From Verrucomicrobia bacterium SCGC AAA164-E04 (GTDB taxonomy: Bacteria > Verrucomicrobiota > Verrucomicrobiia > Limisphaerales > AAA164-E04): a stretch of 64,000 bases of DNA. Positions 57,129-64,000 of the stretch are shown here, in pieces (position 1 is the first letter of the stretch; each line of letters begins with the position of its first letter). The translations under genes and the position numbers were made by a program. The DNA lies in assembly GCA_000383715.1 (NCBI GenBank), contig KB911851.1:32438-96437 (forward strand). Direction: 5' to 3'. The notes under the pieces were generated by a model. The model did not search any database, was not told where the DNA came from, and was given only the letters and a program-made list of their open reading frames with translations.

Positions 57129-57425
57129 AATGCATGGCGCGCGCTCACACACCAACAGCTGTTCTGGCGCATGATGCCAAGCGGGAGTGCCATGCGCGAT
57201 GGAGACTGGAAGCTGATTTTTACCACACACTAACCACCACAACTCTGCGATCTGGTCAGCGATTCCGCCGAGCGCACTGACTTAGCCGCTGAGAAACCCG
57301 CTGTCTTCACCCGGCAATTGGTGGACAGCTTCGAGCGCGCACCGATATGGCTTGGCATCGGCAGTCATAGCCGACTACACCGCAAGGAATACCAGTTGAC
57401 TGAGCCTGATGTGTCCCTAAAATAG
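57129..57425 (+). pseudogene. Remnant of a sulfatase C-terminus
   Basis: A single frame reads L-F-W-R-M-M, G-S-A-M-R-D-G-D-W-K-L-I-F, then a TAA at 57231-57233, then L-C-D-L-V-S-D-S-A-E-R-T-D-L-A-A-E-K-P. This is the usual sulfatase ending (G-D-W-K-L-I ... L-Y-D-L-x-x-D-P-x-E-x-x-D-L-A), interrupted by a stop and without the catalytic part. It lies 59 bp before another sulfatase in the same orientation, and its sequence is unlike that gene's own C-terminus. Confidence 0.65.
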
Positions 57426-57484
57426 AATCTCCCTTTGCGGTCATCTTAGATGACTTCGCCCCGCACTTCTTAACTGAAATTTTG

Positions 57485-58621
57485 ATGATGAGACACTTGC
57501 CGCTTTTTGCCCTATTCATTGCAGTCACGATTGCAACCTCCTCCCATGCAGCCGACCGGCCCAACCTTGTCTTTATCATCGCAGACGACTGCACCTACCT
57601 GGATATGGGGGTCTACGGCGGGCAGGCCAAGACGCCTGCTCTCGACCAACTCGCCAGGGAGGGAATGCAATTCTCACGCTGTTTCCAGGCCGCGCCGATG
57701 TGCTCACCCACGCGACACAATATCTACACCGGTATCTACCCAGTGAAATCCGGTGCATGGCCCAACCACACCCGCGTTTACCCAGGCACTAAATCAATCG
57801 GCCACTACTTGGGCGATGCCGGCTACCGAGTAGCTTTGTCAGGCAAAACTCATATCGGACCCAAAGCCTCCTTTCCATTCGAGTATTCCAAAGAGTTTCG
57901 GTCTTCCGATCCTTCAGAAGATAATCCCTATCCGACACTCGAAAAACTCTTTACCGATTCCAAAAAAGGAGGCGTGCCGTTCTGCCTGTTTGCCTGTTCC
58001 AACGAACCTCACACGCCCTACGACAGGGGTGACGCCTCAGCCTACGATCCCGCCAAACTTACGCTGCCGCCGACGTTTGTGGATACTCCCAATACCCGGC
58101 AGGAATACGCCAATTACCTCGCTGAGATCACCTACTTCGATTCCCAATGCGCGGCTCTGCTTAACTTGCTCGATAAGCACGACCTGGCCAAAGACACCCT
58201 CGTCATGGTGGTCTCTGAACAGGGCTCCGGCTTTCCCTTTGCAAAGTGGACCTGTTTTGAGCTGGGACTCACCTCCGGCTTGATTGTGCGTTGGCCCGGC
58301 ACCGTAGCGGCGGGCTCCAAGTCAAACGCCTTGGTTGAATACGTCGATGTTACGCCCACCTTCCTCGACGCCGCCGGGTTGGAAACTCCCGACACGATGG
58401 ACGGGCGCTCGTTCTTACCCATCCTCACCGGTGAAAATGCGGAACACAAGCAATACACTTTTGGAGTGCAGACGACCCGCGGTATTGGGCAGGGATCTGA
58501 AAATTTCGGCGTGCGGTCCGCCGGGACCAAAACCCACCGTTATATCCGCAACAATTTTCAAACTGTCATTGAGTGTAGTGCTTTCACTAATTACATCTAT
58601 GAACCAGCGCTGTTTTGCTAA
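57485..58621 (+). CDS. Sulfatase with its C-terminus replaced at a rearrangement junction
   Basis: 378 residues in the surviving frame from ATG 57485 (57488 also possible), signal peptide ending S-S-H-A-A-D. Core motifs present: L-V-F-I-I-A-D-D-C-T-Y, M-C-S-P-T-R with Cys near 73, S-G-K-T-H, S-E-Q-G-S. Sequence is normal to K-T-H-R-Y-I-R-N at 58552; the last 22 residues (N-F-Q-T-V-I-E-C-S to the stop) are unrelated, and the usual 100-residue C-terminal domain is absent. That domain is on the minus strand at 63561-63905, joined to an inverted copy of the last 95 bases. Protein is probably inactive or unstable in this form. Confidence 0.8.
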   Translation: MMRHLPLFALFIAVTIATSSHAADRPNLVFIIADDCTYLDMGVYGGQAKTPALDQLAREGMQFSRCFQAAPMCSPTRHNIYTGIYPVKSGAWPNHTRVYPGTKSIGHYLGDAGYRVALSGKTHIGPKASFPFEYSKEFRSSDPSEDNPYPTLEKLFTDSKKGGVPFCLFACSNEPHTPYDRGDASAYDPAKLTLPPTFVDTPNTRQEYANYLAEITYFDSQCAALLNLLDKHDLAKDTLVMVVSEQGSGFPFAKWTCFELGLTSGLIVRWPGTVAAGSKSNALVEYVDVTPTFLDAAGLETPDTMDGRSFLPILTGENAEHKQYTFGVQTTRGIGQGSENFGVRSAGTKTHRYIRNNFQTVIECSAFTNYIYEPALFC

Positions 58622-60394
58622 GAAATTGAAGTCTTCATCAGCTAATACTATCTCTACAAAAGTGCCAATTTGACCTTCAGATGTCTGCCATGAAATTGTT
58701 TGAGATTCTTCATCGTATTCCATTCCGTCAGGACCTTCGAGAATTTCGACAGTTAATGGATTGTCTTCGTTATGACTGTTCAAAATGGACAATGGATAAG
58801 TATAAAGGCTTCCTTCAACGACCCGAAAGTTCGGGGTGGAAAGGATATCAACTGAATTTTTTGCAAGTCCATTTAAATTATCTGCTGGAAGAACATTGAC
58901 CGATAATTCGAATGTGGTTGGCTTTTCCTCACGTATAGTTATAGCAACATCATCAGGGCCTGCAACTAGGAGCCTCGTGATTTGGATTTTGAAGGAGTGA
59001 TGGCCTACTTGATTCTCATCAGGCAACCACCTAAACATACCAAAGTTATCTATAGTAGCGCCGCTTGCATCACCAACGATTTCAAACAAAACAGAGCTAT
59101 CTTTTAATACTTTGGAGTTCTCTAAAATATCGCCATCAACGTATTTAATACGATGATTAAAATGATATCCTACAGTCGCATCATGGTATTTTGGACTCAA
59201 AACATGCAAAGGCCTGTTACCATCCAGTCCGGGTACTATTCTCTTAAAAAACTTAGGGTAGCTTTTGTTTCCATTTTCATCTGTAGAGATCACAGAAACA
59301 AGATAAGGCTCCCCTTCATTTAAATTATCGAAACTAGCATTAAAGTTAAAATATTCCGTTTTTGTTGATCCACCGTTATCGAGATCAAACTCGGGAGTGA
59401 CATGAATATCGTAAGAAAAGCCTTCGCTATGGTCAGGGGATGGCTCAAAGGAAACATCAAATCCAGATGCTGTAGATGCAACTTGGATCGACGCAACAGG
59501 CTCGGGAGCAAAATCGTCCTGAACAAGTAATCTGGCACCATCAAGGTAGAATTCATTAACCAAATTTCGTTGATCATCAACTGTAATGTAGGCGTAATAA
59601 TAACCCGCTGGAACATCTTTATCATTGGTTTCAATCCTAAAAGCCTCGCCTTGGGTGATAGATGCAAGATTGGTTTCTTCGATTTGAATACCATTAAAAC
59701 CGTCCTTATTTTTATCAAGATAAACTCCGATTATCACATTCTCTGGATCGCTATCAGAGTCTGATGCTTCGAAAACAACATCAATTTGAGATTTTGATAT
59801 TGTTGCGTCGCGGTTAGCAGCCATTTCGGCTTCACCATAATCTATAACAGGCTGCATATTTTGATTCAGAACTTCAAAAGTATAGTTACCGAGCTCTTTT
59901 CGGTTGTGCACGTGCAGTTGATATTCACCTCGAGCTGGACTGATAGCTTTGAAAAACACTTCTCGGGCATCTGGGTTAGCTTTCGCGACTATCATTCTTT
60001 CGGTTTCACTGTAACCAAATGGTAGATTATTGACTACTGCCGGAAGTTCCGTTCCGTCGGGCAGTATTAATTCGATATCACCAACATTGTTAATCGAATT
60101 TTCAGTGTTAATCCTGAAAACGACGTATTCGTAATCCTCATCTAGCAAAACGGAATGGAGGCTAGAATTACCATCGAGCTGTTTTAAAGGCTGAAAGGGA
60201 TTATTTGGATTATTGGGTGTAAAATATTCCTTGTGAATACGATCCCAATTATAATTGTAATAAGCTATTCGCCCCATTTCATCTACATGCTGATAGTAAA
60301 AAGGTATTTCCCATTCTGGAATCCATTCCATATGTAAAATTGCTAGATGATAGAAGTGAGGCAACGCCAACAATAGAAATAAATTACGATGCAT
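58415..60394 (-). CDS. Exported Ig/cadherin-like repeat protein, 3' end cut at the junction
   Basis: About 660 residues from ATG 60394 (M-H-R-N-L-F-L-L-L-A-L signal-like; the frame is open to 60448). Domains: a beta-rich N-terminal part with P-D-G-T-E-L-P, several Ig/fibronectin-like units (F-D-V-S-F-E-P-S-P-D-H, L-N-E-G-E-P-Y-L-V-S-V-I-S), and He_PIG-like units (G-M-F-R-W-L-P-D-E-N-Q, I-S-W-Q-T-S-E-G-Q-I-G). After S-L-K-I the last 45 residues are antisense of the sulfatase, so the gene is truncated at 58553. AT-rich compared with neighbours. Start is uncertain because it overlaps the head of the plus-strand gene at 60340. Adhesion or surface role inferred. Confidence 0.6.
   Translation of the reverse strand: MHRNLFLLLALPHFYHLAILHMEWIPEWEIPFYYQHVDEMGRIAYYNYNWDRIHKEYFTPNNPNNPFQPLKQLDGNSSLHSVLLDEDYEYVVFRINTENSINNVGDIELILPDGTELPAVVNNLPFGYSETERMIVAKANPDAREVFFKAISPARGEYQLHVHNRKELGNYTFEVLNQNMQPVIDYGEAEMAANRDATISKSQIDVVFEASDSDSDPENVIIGVYLDKNKDGFNGIQIEETNLASITQGEAFRIETNDKDVPAGYYYAYITVDDQRNLVNEFYLDGARLLVQDDFAPEPVASIQVASTASGFDVSFEPSPDHSEGFSYDIHVTPEFDLDNGGSTKTEYFNFNASFDNLNEGEPYLVSVISTDENGNKSYPKFFKRIVPGLDGNRPLHVLSPKYHDATVGYHFNHRIKYVDGDILENSKVLKDSSVLFEIVGDASGATIDNFGMFRWLPDENQVGHHSFKIQITRLLVAGPDDVAITIREEKPTTFELSVNVLPADNLNGLAKNSVDILSTPNFRVVEGSLYTYPLSILNSHNEDNPLTVEILEGPDGMEYDEESQTISWQTSEGQIGTFVEIVLADEDFNFLAKQRWFIDVISESTTLNDSLKIVADITVGFGPGGPHAEIFRSLPNTAGRLHSKSVLLVFRIFTGEDG
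58458..58552 (+). repeat. 95-bp inverted repeat, copy 1 (within sulfatase)
   Basis: Identical, by base-by-base comparison, to the reverse complement of 63906-64000. Copy 1 encodes F-G-V-Q-T-T-R-G-I-G to H-R-Y-I-R-N of the sulfatase. Identity ends at 58552/58553, which marks the junction; the other end is cut by the window edge so the full repeat may be longer. Confidence 0.95.
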
Positions 60395-61350
60395 CAATCG
60401 ATTTGATCTTACAACACGATGACTTGGCGAACATAGCTGGTTATTCATACGGAGATATAAGCCTCCTACAATATGTGAACGGCAAGTTGTTCTCTAGAGT
60501 AAACCTTGGTGAAACTTACACACGGTATTTAAGACCCGGTTCCAACTCGTTCGAGTCAGATTGTAAAACATACTTCATACATTCTCCGCATTTTGTTGAT
60601 CTTGCCTTACCTATAAACTGGCATGAGGCTCATAACAGTAGCAATTGGGGATACTTCCCTTTTAGGTATGGACCCGACCCTAGAAACTTAGATCAATTCG
60701 AGCATTATTTAGGGATATGCAAGCAGGAAACACTGATGAATGGTAACACAATATTGGAATTAGTGGATGTGATACACAACGATACTGAGGGCTTAAGCAT
60801 AAAAGGCCATGCTGAACTTGAGCCTGGTGGATGGCTTTTTCCAGAATATCTTGTCGAAACATTTACTTATGACGATGAGGGCGAAATTAGATCTCTGGGC
60901 AAAGAACTCAAAATATTCGAGGACAATCTTCTGCATATATCCGAGAATATCTACACTGAGATTTGGGGGGGACGCGAAAACCCTGCTAGATACTTACATA
61001 ATATAAAGTTTCAAGATAACAGAGAATATTATTTCACGTATGAACTTAAGGCTGTGAGTTTCACTGGCGAACATTTCGATCCAATTTATTTTATATATCA
61101 ATCTGGATGGCAAGGTTTTACTACATCTCCGAACCCTTATCTAGGTCTAAAAATAAGTCGACAGGGTTTTATCGACTACTATAGTAATTATCCTGACCAT
61201 AATTTCGAGGTCTTTGGAAAAACCAGTGAAGACACTTGGGATTTTGTAAAGGCAATCAAGTCTAACGATAGAGGGTATTTCAGACACACAATACAAGATT
61301 TCAAGAAACGCAATGCTAATTTTTACAAAGTGACTCCTATCTTTCAGTGA
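60340..61350 (+). CDS. Unknown protein with FYKV-type C-terminal tail
   Basis: 336 residues from TTG 60340, the only start codon before a stretch reaching ATG 60736 (M-N-G-N-T-I-L-E-L). No signal peptide is seen, and the N-terminus may therefore be truncated. It is rich in Tyr, Phe, Asp and Asn and AT-rich at the DNA level. The C-terminus (N-A-N-F-Y-K-V-T-P-I-F) is like the tails of the LamG and cyclotransferase proteins in this window. No family recognised. Its 5' end overlaps the start of the minus-strand Ig-like gene; at least one of the two starts is wrong or both are broken at a junction. Confidence 0.55.
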   Translation: MLDDRSEATPTIEINYDASIDLILQHDDLANIAGYSYGDISLLQYVNGKLFSRVNLGETYTRYLRPGSNSFESDCKTYFIHSPHFVDLALPINWHEAHNSSNWGYFPFRYGPDPRNLDQFEHYLGICKQETLMNGNTILELVDVIHNDTEGLSIKGHAELEPGGWLFPEYLVETFTYDDEGEIRSLGKELKIFEDNLLHISENIYTEIWGGRENPARYLHNIKFQDNREYYFTYELKAVSFTGEHFDPIYFIYQSGWQGFTTSPNPYLGLKISRQGFIDYYSNYPDHNFEVFGKTSEDTWDFVKAIKSNDRGYFRHTIQDFKKRNANFYKVTPIFQ

Positions 61351-61363
61351 TTTAAAAAACGAT

Positions 61364-62830
61364 CTAATCCAAAGACGAAAACCACTCCAAGGCCTGAGTC
61401 ATGAACGGCATTGCAGAGGTATAATGGTTTCCATTTGGTATGGGTTCAATCACCTCAACATCTTCTGCTCCTTGTTTTTTAAATACATCACGAGCATGGT
61501 AGGCGTTATCTATAATAATATTTTTATCATCAGCCCCATGGTAAAGTCTAAGTGGATTTTCCGGAACCCAATTAGTAACATCATTGTTCTCCAATACATG
61601 ATGAAGCCAATGTTCTTTATTTCCCCTAATATCAGCTAAAAAACTTCCCTGTAATACATCAATGAAAACCTCAGGGATTTGTTTGTTAGCTTCGTTTCCA
61701 GTGATCATACCATCTACTAATTGTGGGAGGATTTCGATGTATTCTTCAATGTAAATTTCGGAATAATCCGGGTCAAAATTGTATACGGTATTATAACTTT
61801 GAAGAACATATGGAAAGTAAAATGGATTAGGGTGAGGCCTGCCAGACATTAAATCTTCAAACATAATTTCACTCATTGAATAAGGTCCTGCGCCAGCGGC
61901 GCAGGCTAACACGTTAAATTCATCTGCGTGATATGTTTGCAACTCCCTATTTAACGCTACGGCGGCATGCCCACCTTGTGAATAACCAAAAACAAATGTC
62001 TTTTTAAAGTTAAGGAAATCCTCCCCCAAAAATTCTTTTGCCGCTCTCGCAAGATCAATTGCAGCGGTGGCTTCCGATCTAGCATGGACATATGGGTGAT
62101 ATCCATCGCCACTTCCCATTCCCAAATAATCGGGCAAGGTAGCAACATAACCCTTTCCAGCAGCCATCACCCCAATGCCTGCCTCACTGAAGCTCAAGTC
62201 AAGATTAGGGCTAATATTCTCTAAAAAGTTTAATTTATTTGAAGGCGCATCTGCTTTTTTGAGTATTGTGCCATGTTGATACATAGCCAATGGCGGATTG
62301 GATACGTTAGATGGAACGAATAGTGATCCTGTTGCTTTTGTCTTGTTTCCCCAAGGGTCTACTGTGAAATATGTTATTCTAAAACACTCAACAGTGTGCT
62401 CTATGGCTATATCTATATTTTGAGTTAACAACAATAAATTGGTTATGAAAGGTCTATATGTTTCTCTTAATTCTGCTGAAATTAGTGATCCCCTTTCAAA
62501 ATTTTCAACCTCCTCAGCAATATAAAATCTATTCTTCCCTGAAGTTTTTTCCGTGAAAGTTGTTACATCACTTAGTAACGGTAATGGATGGCCGATTGAC
62601 GGAAGTAACCACACATTATAATTAAGATTGTTGTTGTATTTTAGAATTTTTGGATTTTCTGTAACCTGCAATGGTAAAGTTATGTCCCTACCGTTGTAAT
62701 TAATGGTTTGCGCGTCAACAAAGCCACAGCCAAAAAGCAAGAGAAGTGATGCCGAAGTAATTGTTTTTTGTCGTAAAAAATTGAAAAAGTGAATCATTTT
62801 TCTATGGTTTTTGATGGATGGCAATGACAT
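61364..62830 (-). CDS. Exported lipase/secretory alpha/beta hydrolase
   Basis: 488 residues; ATG 62797 (11 residues later) gives the better start, with signal segment S-L-L-L-L-F-G-C that could be a lipobox. Nucleophile elbow F-G-Y-S-Q-G-G-H in the middle, acid in Y-H-G-A-D-D-K-N, His in G-N-H-Y-T-S near the end: a full triad. The overall shape (P-P-L-A-M-Y-Q-H-G-T, D-Y-L-G-M-G, A-A-I-D-L-A-R-A-A) matches the secretory lipase group that includes fungal LIP-type and bacterial relatives. AT-rich, like the genes beside it. It converges on the gene at 60340 with a 13-bp gap. Confidence 0.82.
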   Translation of the reverse strand: MSLPSIKNHRKMIHFFNFLRQKTITSASLLLLFGCGFVDAQTINYNGRDITLPLQVTENPKILKYNNNLNYNVWLLPSIGHPLPLLSDVTTFTEKTSGKNRFYIAEEVENFERGSLISAELRETYRPFITNLLLLTQNIDIAIEHTVECFRITYFTVDPWGNKTKATGSLFVPSNVSNPPLAMYQHGTILKKADAPSNKLNFLENISPNLDLSFSEAGIGVMAAGKGYVATLPDYLGMGSGDGYHPYVHARSEATAAIDLARAAKEFLGEDFLNFKKTFVFGYSQGGHAAVALNRELQTYHADEFNVLACAAGAGPYSMSEIMFEDLMSGRPHPNPFYFPYVLQSYNTVYNFDPDYSEIYIEEYIEILPQLVDGMITGNEANKQIPEVFIDVLQGSFLADIRGNKEHWLHHVLENNDVTNWVPENPLRLYHGADDKNIIIDNAYHARDVFKKQGAEDVEVIEPIPNGNHYTSAMPFMTQALEWFSSLD

Positions 62831-63147
62831 AATTTAAGAATACGAAGTTTCAAAAATGACATTTTTTGAATTGGTTTCAAATAAAAAATGGTATTTTTGT
62901 TGCCGCTTTTAAATCGATGGACTTTGCACCCCTGAAGAATGCGCGACTACTTGAATTGTTTAAGGAACAAGGCTGAGATGCATTTGGGATGGGAAACCAT
63001 GGTCAGGTAACCTCTTCTATTGTCTTGAGTACGTTGGCTTCTCAGAGAATTACTAGTTGATTCCCTCTGAGACTGATCGCTACCGATCCAAACTGTTAGG
63101 CTCGAATCTCGAGATTAACTATGCCCCACCACCAATCTTTTCCAGCG
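62831..63147. other. Intergenic region, nothing recognised
   Basis: About 315 bp; AT-rich near the lipase start, where its promoter should lie, then returning to average composition from about 62930. This change in composition marks an edge of the AT-rich block. No frame with a known family. Confidence 0.45.
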
Positions 63148-63432
63148 TCAAAATATTCGAACATCACCACCATCTTTACTGCCCCTCCCCAGCTTTAAAG
63201 TTTGTTTACGCCTTTCTTCTGGAGGATATAAGAACTGAGCCACTGCGTCCCGGGTAATGGCTCCATATTCCAGAGCTTTTGCCACTGCCTTGACCAAGAC
63301 CGGTATGAAATGCTTCTCTAATCCTCGGAGGATTTGAATATACTCTTGAGCACCTTCACGGGAACATCGGTTCTCGAGCCTCTTTCTTAGCGTGGTAAAT
63401 GCTTCAGGGAGTTCCCATTGATCCAGAGGCAA
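63148..63432 (-). mobile_element. IS21-family transposase (IstA) C-terminal fragment
   Basis: 94 residues on the minus strand: L-P-E-A-F-T-T-L-R-K-R-L-E, G-A-Q-E-Y-I-Q-I-L-R-G-L-E-K-H, A-V-A-K-A-L-E-Y-G-A-I-T-R-D-A-V-A-Q-F-L. This is the end of IstA, where R-E-Y-I-R-V-L-R-L-L and A-I-x-x-D-A-V are conserved. The catalytic DDE core and the IstB helper are absent, so it is a relic, not a working element. It sits between the AT-rich block and the sulfatase C-terminus. Confidence 0.7.
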
Positions 63433-63560
63433 GGCGTAACCAAGTGCTCCCGGTTAAAAGTTGAAGAAGAGCAAGATAATGAGCTGAAAGTAATAGTTTT
63501 TTTTTTTCAGAGCGACTTCAAAGAAGATGGCAGGTAGCGGGATCATTGCAGCGATCGAGG

Positions 63561-64000
63561 TTACGGCTTGGGTCTCTTGTTCTCCTTGAACTTGGATTTG
63601 CGGGTGTGAGCCAGGGCCTCAGTGGCGGCCCCTTCGTCCCCCTGCGATTTCATCCAAGCATCCAGCCGCGTGGACAGTTCAGCCTTGAGCTCTGCCAATT
63701 CGGCATCGTCGATCAGGTTATTGAGGCAGTGAGGATCATTCTCAACATCGTAGAGTTCCTCGGCGGGACGGTGCTGGTATTTCTCGGTCATGGCACGGGC
63801 GTGGGCATCGCCAGCCTTTGCCTTTTCGATCCAGGAAATCCAGAAATCAGCCTTGTCACCACCCGGTCGTGTGACGAAGTTTTTGAATGTTTCGGTAGGG
63901 TTGAGGTTGCGGATATAACGGTGGGTTTTGGTCCCGGCGGACCGCACGCCGAAATTTTCAGATCCCTGCCCAATACCGCGGGTCGTCTGCACTCCAAAAG
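63561..64000 (-). CDS. Sulfatase C-terminal part (5' end outside window)
   Basis: The minus-strand frame runs from the window edge to a TAA at 63561. It opens with the 95-bp repeat (F-G-V-Q-T-T-R-G-I-G) and continues L-N-P-T-E-T-F-K-N-F, then E-E-L-Y-D-V-E-N-D-P-H-C-L-N-N-L, the standard sulfatase ending, and a lysine-rich tail. Joined to the sulfatase at 57485 it would make about 500 residues, the normal size. Whether a complete second sulfatase lies beyond 64000 cannot be seen. Confidence 0.85.
   Translation of the reverse strand, partial: FGVQTTRGIGQGSENFGVRSAGTKTHRYIRNLNPTETFKNFVTRPGGDKADFWISWIEKAKAGDAHARAMTEKYQHRPAEELYDVENDPHCLNNLIDDAELAELKAELSTRLDAWMKSQGDEGAATEALAHTRKSKFKENKRPKP
63906..64000 (-). 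repeat. 95-bp inverted repeat, copy 2 (window edge)
   Basis: Reverse complement of 58458-58552 with no mismatch. It continues without a break into the genuine sulfatase C-terminus on the minus strand, so this copy is in its native context and copy 1 is the one that has lost its continuation. Confidence 0.95.

Noticed and set aside
1..64000. CRISPR array, tRNA or rRNA genes
   Set aside because: No regularly spaced direct repeats and no tRNA or rRNA signature found by eye on either strand; small tRNAs could still be missed.

Overview
The window looks like chromosome of a member of the Verrucomicrobiota (or a close PVC relative). The basis is gene families, not a marker gene: three DUF1549/DUF1553 + DUF1501 gene pairs, a DUF1552/DUF1592 pair, solitary pseudopilins starting [10 protein letters not shown] and ending in a DG-type motif, several Tat-type RR signals, sulfatases, a sialidase, a pectate lyase and plant-type glutaminyl cyclotransferase. 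This is the secretome of a bacterium living on complex, probably sulfated, polysaccharide and glycoprotein. Only the 3' end of rnr (position 2-418), trhP and its ferredoxin are clearly housekeeping.

Layout. 0.5-21.4 kb: sialidase followed by a dense block of exported DUF1549/1553 and DUF1501 proteins, a lone 2-oxo-dienoate hydratase-like enzyme, a DUF1552/DUF1592 pair and a large beta-propeller/di-heme protein. 21.5-26.8 kb: a pseudopilin, a cytoplasmic GH63-type glucosidase and a SASA-type esterase. 26.87-31.86 kb: a tight four-gene operon with two small WXG100-like proteins, a coiled-coil protein and a membrane FtsK/SpoIIIE ATPase; I read this as a type VII-secretion-like system in a diderm. 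Its ATPase gene has an apparent one-base frameshift at an 8-G tract close to the start. 32-37.7 kb: an oxidoreductase, a decayed FAD-oxidoreductase, a thioredoxin-like protein, a CIA30-fasciclin fusion and two tiny membrane proteins. 37.9-44.2 kb: exported hydrolases (phosphoesterase, S9 peptidase, esterase, sulfatase). 44.5-46 kb: trhP-ferredoxin. 46-56.3 kb: pseudopilin, oxidoreductase, pectate lyase, sodium:solute symporter, glutaminyl cyclotransferase, LamG-phosphodiesterase and a lipoprotein.

56.4-64 kb is rearranged, accessory DNA: remnants of a DUF1592-type gene and of a sulfatase C-terminus, then a sulfatase whose 3' part has been replaced. A 95-bp piece of that sulfatase (58458-58552) recurs perfectly inverted at the window edge (63906-64000), where it continues into the missing C-terminal part on the minus strand. 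The 5.35 kb between the copies is partly AT-rich and holds a truncated Ig-like protein, an unknown protein, a secreted lipase and an IS21-type transposase fragment. It reads as an inversion between inverted sulfatase copies, or as an assembly fold-back.

Most enzymes here carry export signals, so the region mainly describes the cell envelope and outside of the cell: desialylation, desulfation, lyase and esterase attack on polymers, with cytochrome-like exported proteins whose role is not established. All functional calls come from reading motifs by eye; no database search was possible.
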